A stretch of DNA of 64,000 nucleotides from Protula sp. h YS-2021 (lineage: Eukaryota > Annelida > Polychaeta > Sabellida > Serpulidae). Made by a program: the position numbers and the translations under genes. Each line of letters opens with the position of its first letter. Position 1 is the stretch's first letter. Location of the stretch: NCBI GenBank assembly GCA_949752745.1, contig OX457027.1, positions 74,530,700 through 74,594,699 on the forward strand, in the 5' to 3' direction. Of this stretch, positions 33,063-43,759 are shown piece by piece. The notes beneath the pieces are model-generated. The model was not told the origin of the DNA and made no database searches. It worked only from the letters and a program-made list of their open reading frames with translations.

Positions 33063-33670
33063 CAAGCCTTTGGCTTGCAAGGGTTATATGAATTTGTGCG
33101 AACAGCCGTTCGTCCTTTTCTTTCTTCTTTACAGTTTTCCGATTTTTGTGTCTTCTTCTCTGACACTATGGGCCCTAGGACCATGAAACTTGGGACTTAT
33201 GAAGAGCTTGATCCGAACGAGTGCATGTCACTTTTTATTTTCGTCTTCGATTTCGTTTTCTTTGTTACAACGTCCTGTGAAAAGAGTGTATTTTTTGCAA
33301 GTAAATGTGGAGCATTTAACGTATAGCACAGATTACCACACAGTTGCTTAGCTTTGTGCGAGCTCTCACTGCGTAAACAGATAACACAGTGTATGCGTGA
33401 TCAGTTAATCAAACCTTAAGTCAACAGAAACCAAACACTACTCGACTTATAAGACGTATTCAAGCTGTGTTGTTTGCTAATATATTTAGCTAGTACTCAG
33501 TTATCAACCTATGGAGTTGTTTCCTTGACAGTGGTCCGATTTTTTAGAATATTATAAGCCGCATACATGCTGTGCCATAAGCTCTGTACATAGTTGTATA
33601 AGACACTGTATGCATATTGTAAAATACTTTATATTACTCAAGAAATAACCCATTGAAGGAAGTATTTTCG
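33063..33670. other. Interruption in the satellite, possible hairpin-ended repeat
   Basis: Starts with the 6-bp-stem hairpin CAAGCCTTTGGCTTG and continues with non-repetitive AT-rich sequence; no gene recognised. Confidence 0.4.
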
Positions 33671-33679
33671 CGTTTTAAT

Positions 33680-34150
33680 TTTTGTCAAATGTTTAACATT
33701 TCGCTAGCGAAATACAGTTCTAGTTTAACTTGCGTTGATGCGCTTTTCGCATTTTGGACCAGTGCGCATGTTTATTTAACTTATGTTGGCGCGTGGTTCG
33801 CATTTCGAACCACTGCGCATGTTTATTTAACGTGCGTCGATGCGCGATTTTTATTTCAGGCCAATGCGCATAATTCTTTAACTTGAGTTAATGCGCGGTT
33901 CTTATTCTGGACCAGTGTGCATGTTTATTTAAGTTGTGCTGATGCGCAGTTCTTATTTTGAATAGTGCGCATGTTATTCAAGTTGCGTTAATGTGCAGTT
34001 CGCATTTCGAACCGGTGCGCATGTTTATCTAACTCGTTGATGCACGGTGCTAATTTTGGTCCCGTATGCTTGTTTTATTTAGCTTGTGTCGATGTGCGGT
34101 TCGTATTTAAGACCAGTCCGCATGTTTTTTTTAACTTGCGTTAATGCTCG
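33680..34150. repeat. 51-bp satellite, block left of the LTR element
   Basis: About nine diverged 51-bp units with the landmarks AACTTGCGTTGATGCGCGGT, CGCATTTCGGACCAGTGCGC and ATGTTTATTT. The array breaks at TTAATGCTCG (34150), where the LTR element begins, and resumes in the same unit phase at 46435. Confidence 0.85.
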
Positions 34151-34494
34151 TGTGAAACAAAAAGGTTTCTCCGTGTAGGGCAACGTATATAGTAAGGATC
34201 GATTGAACGTCTGATCCCGCGGCACTAACTTAGTCAATGCCGAAGACCGATGTAGACGCTACAGTGTTCAGATCCAAACCGATTTATTATTTTCGATTTT
34301 CGACTTATATACTGTTACGCATAGCAACGTACGTCACCTGCGTAATCGCGTATGTACGTATGCAAATGACGTTGTTGCGACCAGCGCACACCGCGTCAGT
34401 CCTGGAGTCATGACTTAGTCACATGACTCCGTACTAACGCAATGGCCAGCTGAACCAGAGCAGATTAAATAAATGCAAATGATGTTTCTTCACA
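34151..34494 (-). repeat. 3' LTR (344 bp)
   Basis: Pairs with 46089-46432. In element orientation it is preceded by the moderately purine-rich GTGAAGGTTGGGAATAA, a candidate polypurine tract. Confidence 0.95.
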
Positions 34495-34512
34495 TTATTC
34501 CCAACCTTCACA
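34495..34512 (-). other. Candidate polypurine tract
   Basis: GTGAAGGTTGGGAATAA lies immediately before the 3' LTR in element orientation. It is interrupted by pyrimidines, so the call rests mainly on position. Confidence 0.35.
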
Positions 34513-37212
34513 AGAATTTGTCCTCAAATTAAATTAATTTTTAATTTTCCAGGTTAATAAGGAAGAAACACCAAATGTTATGAAAAAATGTACATCAAAA
34601 GACATAATGATGAACTAGTGCATATGCGTAACTTTCTACAGCGTAATAAGATAAGAATAAATCAATAATAATTTTAACAATTTTAAAAAATGATATTTTT
34701 TTTTAACCAATGACTAGATGAATGACTAATTGACTAAGTTTACGTTCACGGCATGGTAGCATATCACTAGTCTCTTCGAAAGCCATACCACATGGCATTT
34801 ACTTATTATTTTTATACTGTCTCTGTTCCAGATTCACTACTCCAGATGATTCCACGACTCAATACGCTGATGACCTGAACTGATGAACACTTGGTGAACA
34901 ACTGATGAACACCAAACTGTATGTTATAACTAAAAAAAACGACATACTGTGTTTTACTATGAAACCTGTTGTTTTACTGCGTTAGCTGATAAGAAGAAAG
35001 AAGACTACTGACAGAAGAATTTGCCCAGACAAGAAAATCTTGCCCAGAAGAACTACCCGTTGCCCATGTCCCTTGCCAACATAGCGAAGAGTCACGTGAC
35101 GCTTCCCGAGCAACGACGTTAACGTTTTAACGTTTCGAATGTACACATATATATATATATTTAAGTCTGCAATTAAATTAATTACCAATGTTGGTAATTC
35201 AAATTCCACATAATTGCCATAGTTGACTCATATTTACACCGTGTACCTGTCGTAACTAAGTACACCTACTGGTGTTAGCCCTGTAGTAACTATGACCACT
35301 TAGTCGGACTACTCTGTCATGGCAACATAGCAGACCTATACTAGCACATCATGATTAAATTGAAGTAGTACATTCGAGCATAATGGATCGCTATAGTATA
35401 ACAACGTTATATAAAAGTTCGTTGCTATGGCGACGACCCAAACCTGTAAGAGCACATTATGATTAAATTGCAGTAATATATTAGAGCATAATGGATGAAT
35501 AGTCAGTCTAGTTCCTGTCATCAGAAACGCAATTTTAGATAAATATAAGTTAATTTCAGTTAATTTTCTAAAGGTCAAACGTTCATAGTCCCTACCTAAA
35601 ACACTTTAAGACCAGGTCCATGACACCCTGCCGTCCCACAGACCTCGTTTAGTTCTTTCACACAAGAATCACACTCGCTCTCAATGGTAAATGACAATAG
35701 CGAACGACAAGATACAGAAATTAAATGTTTTGCTATTTTCCAAATGTAATTAATTAAATTTTTGAAGTAAATTTAATGTACCAAATTTGTACCAGACTTC
35801 CAAAATATAAAATGTAAGTTGATAAAATTTTGTTTGTCAAATGTTTCCTGGATCTCGAATGACCGATTAACTTCAAAATGAAAGTTAAAAAAATAATAAT
35901 AATAATAATTTAACGTTATATATATTTACTTTCAAACCTTCTTTAAAAGAATTTTAATTAATTTTAATAGACTAGCATCGATGTAAGTGATTAATGAATG
36001 CACTGTTATTTTTCATTAAATTAAAGTTCAAATTTTTAAATTAAAGTTAAAAGTTACTTGGAACGATAGCTCCTATCATAATGAGTTACACGATATGACA
36101 TCATGCATACAACATTATATAACGTTATCCTAGTCCATATCTACCTAAGTTACTATCGTACTGGTTCAACCCACACATGTACAACATCCACACTTGTAGG
36201 TTGTATCAACGTCAGATATAAATCACATCAGTCCATGATATGCAGATGACAGATGAAGACACAAGTCCTCCCTGGTATGCAGATGACAGATGAAGACACA
36301 AGTCCTCCAATGCGACATTGAAACCAGCTATCGATCAACTCCGTCGGTTTATTCGAGCATTGAAAAGGAAAAGCACATTACCATTAGCAAGGATGACTTT
36401 GTTCCATATTTAATCCTATTTTATATCAAACATTAACAAACACTAGTACGGTTTCGTCAGCCAAACCTACCGAAAAGCTAAAATGTTTTGATCAGCCAAA
36501 ACCATTCAAAAGCTAAAATGTTTTATCAGCTAAATCCATTCAAAAGCTAAAATGTTTTATCAGCTAAAACCATTCAAAAGCTACAATGTTTTATCAGCTA
36601 AAACCATTCAAAAGCTAAAATGTTTTATCAGCTAAAACCATTCGAAAGCTAAATCACTAATCAGGTTTCGTCAGTCAACCCCTTCGAAAAACTAACATCA
36701 GGTTTAACTAGCCAAACCCGTCAAAAAGCTAACATGTTTACTGATAAAAATTTACGCATGCAAGTTAACTTAACTTAAGCATGTCACTGCCTAAATAATA
36801 CAGTGTAGACTGATCACGACCTGTCTTAAAGTAAAAGTACATATAATATTAATACTGAAACTAAAATATTAAACTGAAAAGACGTTATATTATTGACATT
36901 TAAGTTAACATTTTACTGAAAAATTTTAACGACGCCAATTTTTTAATTCAGTGAAATTTTAAGATTGTAGTTTACCAAAGTTAATTTTTTTTTTTTTGGA
37001 AATTGTAAAATTTAGTTTGCCAAAGTTTTTTTTTATTTTAAAATTTAGTTTACCAAAGTTAAATCAAACTTTTTTTTTTTAAATTTAGTTTACCAAAATT
37101 AAATCAAACTTTTTTTTTTGTTGTTTTTTGTTTTTCAATTTAGTTTACCAAAGTTAAATCAAACTTCCCATGAAGCTCCCGTCGAATACTTTATCCCCCT
37201 TTCAATGAAATT
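34513..37212 (-). other. Long 3' non-coding region of the gypsy element with internal tandem repeats
   Basis: No gene recognised. It contains a roughly 33-bp repeat (AAAGCTAAAATGTTTTATCA) at about 36470-36690 in about seven copies and AAATTTAGTTTACCAAAGTT copies separated by T runs at about 36965-37165. Two duplicated blocks around 35340-35490 share CACATNATGATTAAATTG. Confidence 0.7.
36470..36690. repeat. Tandem repeat inside the gypsy element, about 7 x 33 bp
   Basis: Units of the form TCAGCTAAAACCATTCAAAA followed by GCTAAAATGTTTTA, the middle copies nearly identical. Confidence 0.85.
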
Positions 37213-38778
37213 TTACTTTTTTTTCTTTTTCTTTTTCTCGATAGGAAATTTTACTATTAAAGAAGGCACAGCCTCCAGATCCTCGACCTGATCTCCCCAG
37301 CTTTCTAAAGCCAGAGGATCCTTGACTGATGCAGTAGCCAATTCACTGCAACCTTCGGGGACCTGAAACGCTGTTGTTTCAGGCCGGGTGGTGACTGTTT
37401 TGTCACCACCACCCTCCACCTCAGAAGTTGACTTACCAGATGGAGCTGTAGTTACTGCTGAAGTGGAGTCCCCTGTAGGCTCTAATGACCTGGATGACTC
37501 GGTAGTCACCTCCATTGGTTCCTCAGGCATCCTGGTGAACTCCTGGCCAGGACCCTGGTACTCCTTATCGTCAGGGAACCTGGCTGTCGGCTTATAATGG
37601 TCCGACTTCCTGGGTGGAGGACTTACGTCCTCTACCTTACCAGCCGTAGGCCGGCCACTGGCGCACCAACAACCTAAGGACTTGTTAAACAAGTCGAAGT
37701 TGGCGTAGTGACACCTGCGACAAAAAGGGATGAGTCTATACTCAACCAAAAGGGCCCGGACAAATTTAGGGTCCACTGGCAAGTCCGGGCCAGTGATTTT
37801 CTTGTCAACCACGTCTTGGACATGACGACGAGCAATATGGGTCTGAAAGCTAGACCCTGTGGCGAAAGTGCCAAGGCACAAAGTGCACTGTAAAGCGACA
37901 TGCTTCACTTTGTGTGCTTCGAAGACATGTCGCATCCTAGTCTGTCCGTCAGTGGGTTTGAATTTTCTACCACATCCGTCGGGACATTTCAGATATGTGT
38001 CCTTAGACACCTTGACTGGCTTTGCTTTGGCCGGCGACTTGTTAGGTCGCTTTAGGGGTGACGGTGCGTCACCAGCTGACTTTTCTTCAGTCCTAGTTCG
38101 AGCCTTAGAAGTTGCGTCAGTAACTGAAAGAGAAGTTTGAGCATTAGCGGTTACGGATTCCGAGGGAACCTTACCCTGTACTATACTACTGTACGAGGGG
38201 GATGGTTTAGCCACCATATTTGGGTTAGGGACAATTGTCCAAGCTACTTGATTATTTGGTCCCTGAACTGGCAGGAACATATAGGGTGGGAAGCCAGAGG
38301 CTTCAAATCCCGGCGGTGGGGATACCGCTGTCGCTAGTTGGGATGGCATAGCCATAAGTCCCGGCGATCTAGGGGCTGTAATGACAGCCGGTTGATCAGC
38401 CGAGGGCTGAACAACGGATTCAGCCACCTTAGGTGACTGAACCTTAGGCTTAGTCACCCGAGGTGACTTGATCTTGGGCCTACAGGCCGGTGGTGGTGAT
38501 GCCACATCACTGTTTGCCAAAATGGTTTTGGCAAACCGGAGCTCCCAAAAATTTTCGGTGAGCCCAGCAATGGGTCCAATAGACCCCTGATACTTTTGTA
38601 CTTTGTACAAACACCGCTTTCCTTTACGAAGGCGACCTTCCACTTGATCGCGGTGTTTCGATAGAATATGTTCTTCTATCGATAACTGGGGGTCCAAAAT
38701 AGTACCCCCCGCATTATATGCGGTCTTACAGAACCCACATTTGAATAATTTTCGGTAGTTAACCTGACTTTGTGCCAT
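37213..38778 (-). CDS. C2H2 zinc-finger protein encoded in the 3' region of the gypsy element (521 aa)
   Basis: Intact ATG-to-stop frame in the same orientation as gag-pol and inside the LTRs, where env or an accessory ORF can sit. Visible motifs: a finger-like C14-x2-C17...H37-x4-H42; a Pro/Ser-rich linker (about 95-240) with a basic PLKRPNKSPAKAKPVKVSK stretch that could be a nuclear signal; a second finger C265-x3-C269...H284-x4-H289; a canonical third finger C298-x2-C301-x12-H314-x4-H319; then C353/C356 and C370/C372, a possible further zinc site. The C-terminal third is Thr/Ser/Glu-rich and ends in a lysine run from a T-rich tract. No signal peptide or membrane segment, so it is not an envelope protein. 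It could be a nucleic-acid-binding accessory factor or a captured host gene. Unlike pol, the frame is unbroken over 1.56 kb. Confidence 0.85.
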   Translation of the reverse strand: MAQSQVNYRKLFKCGFCKTAYNAGGTILDPQLSIEEHILSKHRDQVEGRLRKGKRCLYKVQKYQGSIGPIAGLTENFWELRFAKTILANSDVASPPPACRPKIKSPRVTKPKVQSPKVAESVVQPSADQPAVITAPRSPGLMAMPSQLATAVSPPPGFEASGFPPYMFLPVQGPNNQVAWTIVPNPNMVAKPSPSYSSIVQGKVPSESVTANAQTSLSVTDATSKARTRTEEKSAGDAPSPLKRPNKSPAKAKPVKVSKDTYLKCPDGCGRKFKPTDGQTRMRHVFEAHKVKHVALQCTLCLGTFATGSSFQTHIARRHVQDVVDKKITGPDLPVDPKFVRALLVEYRLIPFCRRCHYANFDLFNKSLGCWCASGRPTAGKVEDVSPPPRKSDHYKPTARFPDDKEYQGPGQEFTRMPEEPMEVTTESSRSLEPTGDSTSAVTTAPSGKSTSEVEGGGDKTVTTRPETTAFQVPEGCSELATASVKDPLALESWGDQVEDLEAVPSLIVKFPIEKKKKKKK

Positions 38779-39600
38779 CTTGGGCGGCTACCTACGAACG
38801 AATGATCGTCTGCATCCAGTCGCTGCGCGTCATGCGCGTACCTTGCGCAAAACGATACACTAACGTTTCTACGCAAAGTACGCATAATTACTGAGGAAGC
38901 CATTGTTATTGTATATAGTTCCCTTGACAACAGTCTCCATTTCTTGTTTACATAACAATGGTTCATCACAATGGCTGTGTGCATGAACATGAGAAGACTG
39001 AAAATTCATCCCGTAAACCAATATTCTCAAAATTAGTTTACATTGATAAAATTGGGTTTATAAATATTTATTGCAATAAGAAATATTTGATTTTAATAAA
39101 AATTATTAATTTTATACGAAATATGAGGTTAAAATTTTCAAAACTCGAGATTTAACTTTAAGCTCATTAAAATTCTCAAAAATGCAATTTTAACGGATAT
39201 AATCGAAATATTATTAAATTTTTGTAACATTGGTTCTAAAATATAGGCAAAAAAAAAACAAAATTAAGTTTTTGGACCAAAAATAGACCCCTGGAGTGCT
39301 CCACAACAAAATCCTACCACCATTGTTAATAAATATTTATTGTTAATAACATTGTAAATATCTGTTAGAAACAGACAACATTTACAATTTAATCACAGTA
39401 TTTGTGTGATTTTTCACCACCAACACGCTAAAATCCACAAAATTTACAATTTTCCACACCAAAGTTTTTTTTTTTTTTTTTAAGCAGAGCACATGAAGTA
39501 TTGAATTAAATATTTTATACTAGAATAAAGTTATGAAGATACAATAATTTTAATAACCCAATATTAATTTCAGTCTTCATAAATTTTGATAGTTAATAAA
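38779..39600 (-). other. AT-rich spacer between pol and the zinc-finger ORF
   Basis: No coding content recognised. An A/T-rich segment with a T18 run near 39463 follows the integrase stop. Whether a subgenomic or spliced message is produced cannot be judged from sequence. Confidence 0.5.
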
Positions 39601-40551
39601 CTAAGTTTTTAATTCAGGATCAGCGATCCTGTCCCCATAGAAATCTGGGACCTTACGATGACGCTTTGGCCGTCCTACAGGATTTTCGCTAGGAAGTTCC
39701 AAAGATTCTTGCACTTTTGGTGTTCCTTCTATGGATTTCTTTGCGAATTTGGTTATACTATTGTCTAACCAATGCATATCAACCCGTTCCCTAAGGAAAC
39801 ACGGTTTCAAATGATTATGATGTACAACCAGAGTACCGGATCTAGCTGATTGCTGGAGTCTGTACACCACATCGGAAAGGATTTCCACAACAAAGTATGG
39901 ACCCTTCCAAAAGCTGAGAAGCTTGGGACACTGTCCTTTCTTAACAACAGGTCGCCAATACCAAACAGCATCCTTTAGTTGATACTTATGAGGTTTCAGC
40001 CGATTTAGATAGCTTCGTTCCTGATATTCTACAGCCTTCTGTAGATGTTGCATAGCTAATCTATGCGACTTGTTCAATATATCTCGAACATGCTGCACAT
40101 ATTCAGGTATGTTGAAATCCTGTTTGTCAGGAGTATCTGGTGAAAATGATTCCACCGGCAAAGATATTTCTTTCCCAAAAATAAGGAAATTTGGTGTAAA
40201 ACCAGTGGAACTGTTTTTACAGCTCCTAAATGCCATTGTAAGAAAGGGGAGTACTTCATCCCATTCCCATACATTCTCGTCAATGGCTGTAGCTAACATC
40301 TGCTGCAGAGTGTGATTAAAACGCTCTGTAATAGCATTCGCTTCCGGATGTCTAGCTACTGTAAATGATTTCTCAATACCGAGTAAATCACACAATGAGC
40401 GAAATATTTTCGACTCAAATTGCGTACCTCTGCCAGTATGCAATTCTGATGGGCAGCCAAATCTTGACACCCATTCTTTAGCTAGAATATTAGCTATAGT
40501 CTCAGTGGTCTGATCATGCATTCCATATGCCTCTACCCATGCTAGTCTCAA
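39601..40551 (-). pseudogene. pol: pol part 4: integrase core remainder and C-terminal domain
   Basis: 316 codons beginning inside the integrase core (WVEAYGMHDQTTETIANILA). The expected Asp of the second catalytic motif is Gly here (LHTGRGTQFES), while the Glu motif is present (ITERFNHTL). The C-terminal part has the gypsy-type FWKGPYFVVEILSDVVYRLQ and VVHHNHLKPC segments. A short piece of the core between parts 3 and 4 is missing or out of frame. Confidence 0.88.
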
Positions 40552-40888
40552 CTAATGGGCCCATCACATCACAGGACACCCGCTCGAAAGGCACACCCAT
40601 TACGTATTTACGTAACGGTGCACAGTAGGACTTCGGCGGACTCTTTTTCTTTTGACAAGAAGAACAAGTCCTAATGTAAAGGTCTACTGCCTTTCGCATT
40701 TCAGGCCAAAAATACTTAGCCTGTATCTTAGAGTAAGTTTTATCTACTCCAAGATGTCCACCAGTAACCGTATCATGATACTGATAGAGCAATCTCGCCT
40801 GATATACTTCAGGCATAACCAATTGGTAGGTTTTTCCCCGAAGTTGGTCAATGTTTCTTCTAAATAGAAGACCATCTTCCACGGCCAA
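40514..40888 (-). pseudogene. pol: pol part 3: integrase zinc-binding domain and first catalytic Asp
   Basis: Frame-shifted relative to part 2. Contains an HHCC integrase motif (GGHLGVDKTYSKIQAKYFWP, then YIRTCSSCQ) and SCDVMGPLVET, where the Asp is the first residue of the DDE triad. It ends by a further frame break after GRGIWNA. Confidence 0.88.
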
Positions 40889-40892
40889 AGTT

Positions 40893-42119
40893 TTACCAGG
40901 CAGCTTTGTAAGATTTTAATTCCTTTCCTAAATGACATATTTCTTGCGAAGTGGTTTTCCTTCCAGTTTCAAGCCATTTAAGTACCTCGGCTATCACTGG
41001 ATCAGACTGTTGAGCCTTTTTCATTGACTCTTTGGTCCAAGGAAACGGAAGGTCATTATTGCTATCCGCCGGATCGGGCTGACTTTCATCTTCCTCACTT
41101 TCGTCCATGCCCCAAGCGAAGACACTGTCTGGAGATATCTCTTCACAAGATAACTCCAAACAACAGTCCCCACCCTGAGTTAGACGTAAAGGACAAGGAT
41201 TGTCTTGAAACTCTTCAAGCGTTGGATTCGAGCAAGAATACCCACATAAGCAGCGCTTGCCACCACATGGAATTCTGCTCATAGAATCCGCATTGCCATT
41301 CTTCCTTCCTGGCCTGGCTTGAATGTCAAAATCGTATTCCGACAAAGCTTCAAGCCATCTTGCAAGTTGACCAGTAGGATCTTTGAATGACATCAAATAC
41401 CGTAAAGACGCATGATCTGTCCTTACAGTAAAATGACTACCCCAAAGGTAGCAACGCCAGTGTAACACGTGGTAAACAATAGACAGTAATTCCTGCCTGC
41501 TGACACAGTAGTTACGTTCGGCCTTGCTCAATGCCTTTGAAGAGTAGGCAATAACGGCAAGTTCACCATCTTGCATTTGGTGAAGAACTCCACCAATGCC
41601 TTCTGCACTGCTGTCTGTATCCAGTACATAAGCACCTTCATCTCGTGGCAGTGCTAAAATGGGTGCTGAAACCAACTTGGACTTTAAGAGTTCAAATGCA
41701 TTTTCGCACTCTTGAGTCCAGTTGAATTCTGGCTTCTTTCCCTTTTTATCGAGTTGTCGATTCAAAGGAAACGTAATTTTCGCATAGTCCTTAATGAACT
41801 TGCGATAGTAACTGGTTAATCCCAAAAACCTTCGGATTCCTTGCACCTCAGTCGGTCGTGGAAAATCCTTAACCGACTGTATTTTCACAGGATCCGTGTG
41901 TACACCATTTTTACTAATGGTGTATCCAAGATAAAGCACTTCTGTCTTAAACAGATTGCATTTCTTGGGCTTGAGTTTTAACCCTGCACTGCGAAGACGC
42001 AGGAATACCAACTCTAGTCTTTCTAAGACTTCTTGTACAGCGGATCCGAAGACAAGAATGTCATCCAGATAAACCATACATATCTGCCAATGCAGACCTT
42101 TTAATATCTTCTCCATCAT
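40893..42119 (-). pseudogene. pol: pol part 2: RT catalytic YLDD, RNase H
   Basis: 408-codon frame continuing pol part 1 in the same frame. YLDD at residues 17-20 holds the second and third RT catalytic Asp. The connection and RNase H follow (YVLDTDSSAEGIGGVLHQ, AVIAYSSKALSKAERNYCVS, FTVRTDHASLRYLMSF), then an acidic linker. It ends at a TAA created by a 1-nt frame change after KSYKAAW. Confidence 0.9.
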
Positions 42120-42146
42120 TCGTTGGAATGTGGCTGGAGCATTAGT

Positions 42147-43736
42147 TTAACCCAAGCTCATCACATTCCAATGATAGAGACCACTGCGAGTGCAAAATGC
42201 AGTCTTTAGCTTAGATTCTTTCTCCATTCTAACTTGATAGTAACCACTAATCAAGTCGAGAGAACAGAAATACTTTGCACCCGATAATGCATCGATTGAT
42301 TGATCAATCGGTGGTATGGGATGTGCATCCTTTACCGTAACTTCGTTAAGTTTACGATAATCGCAGCACATCCTTAAACTTCCATCCTTCATTCGAACGC
42401 AAACTATCGGACTGGACCAAGCACTATCCGAAACGGAAATCATGCCGGTCGTCAAAAGAAGTTGGATTTGCCTTTCCACTTCCTCATTTTGTTTGGGAGG
42501 AAGAGGTCTTGGCCTCTGCTTGATAGGCACTTCGGTTTTTGTAACTATTTTATGCTCTACCAAATCAGTTTGACCCATATCATTTTCTCCTGACGAGAAA
42601 ATATCCTGATATTGGATCAGTTTCTCCTTTACCAGAATTTGTTCTTCTGGAGAAAGATTTACACAAGCTTCTTCAAACAACTTGTGTAAATGCTCAGGTA
42701 ATTTGCCTCTGCTCATATTACCTAAGTCAATGCCAACTTGTGCAACCAAATCGGCGCGAGTGAATACCTCATTTTCTACTACGGTAGAAGTAAGATATCC
42801 ACATCGAATCCCATCGGACCCTGATATTAAAATCACCGGATCATTAGTTGGATTAAAAACGCGAATAGGTACCATTCGCTTGTGATTCATAGTTGTTGAA
42901 GCGCATGCTATTAAACCATGTTCACGAAAGAATGAAGGTTTTGGCTCAAACAACATGGGTATAGTTGAATTACAGCCAACTTCCCCACTCTTCAACTTAA
43001 CTTTACCTGGTAAAATCATTTCTCTACCAGGTGGAATTATATACTCTCCATTGAGATATACTCTTCTGGGAGTAGGTTTTCCGTTCAATACTAGACACGG
43101 AATTGACTGATTTGACGCAGTCACTGTATCATTCTTGGTATCAATAGTTATGCCATTCTCAGATAAAAATGACATCCCAAGAATGATCTTATCTCCTATA
43201 TCTGCTACATGAAACTGTACAGGTAAAACAAGTTCACCAAATTTCACGCGATATCGAATGATCCCATCACATTGAATGAGATCGCCCGACACTGATCTTA
43301 TACCACATTTGCGGTTTACCAGCTGAGGGCGGTGTTTATTTGGTATCGAGTTATAAACACTTCTAGCCATTATACAGCAGCTAGCACCGGTATCGATTAA
43401 CATAGGCACAGCTTTGTCACCTATGGCACCAACAAGGAAAATTCCTCTGTCAGACTTATTCAATGTGTCTGGATCTATTTTACAATACTGTAAAACAGAA
43501 TGGTTTTCACAAATGTAAAAACTGTCAGAATTCTCAGTTTCTGAGCCCAGTAAATACTGAACGCTATCAGTAAGTGTAACGTCAATATTACCCTGACTCA
43601 GAGAGAAAACTGCCGACTGGCTATCTGAATAACGTTCAGTTTTGTCAGTCCCTTCAGACACATCATCTGAAATAAGGTTAGAATTGTTAGAATCCAATTC
43701 AGACTCCACGATCCTAACTTCAGTTTGTGTGTTCAC
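42147..43736 (-). pseudogene. pol: pol part 1: aspartic protease and start of reverse transcriptase, ends at an in-frame TAA
   Basis: 529 codons from the internal Met. The protease active site DTGA is at residues 115-118 (LIDTGASC). The RT fingers and palm follow (KQRPRPLPPKQNEEVERQI, RMCCDYRKLNEVTVKDAHPI, FCSLDLISGYYQVRM with the first catalytic Asp). The frame stops at TAA directly before TNAPATFQ, a conserved RT motif, and continues in the same frame beyond it, so a single nonsense change splits RT. Confidence 0.9.
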
Positions 43737-43759
43737 ACACTCAGGCTTCTGGAAGAAAT

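Noticed and set aside
37213..38778. Envelope protein of the gypsy element
   Set aside because: No signal peptide, membrane segment or fusion-like region; motifs are C2H2 zinc fingers.
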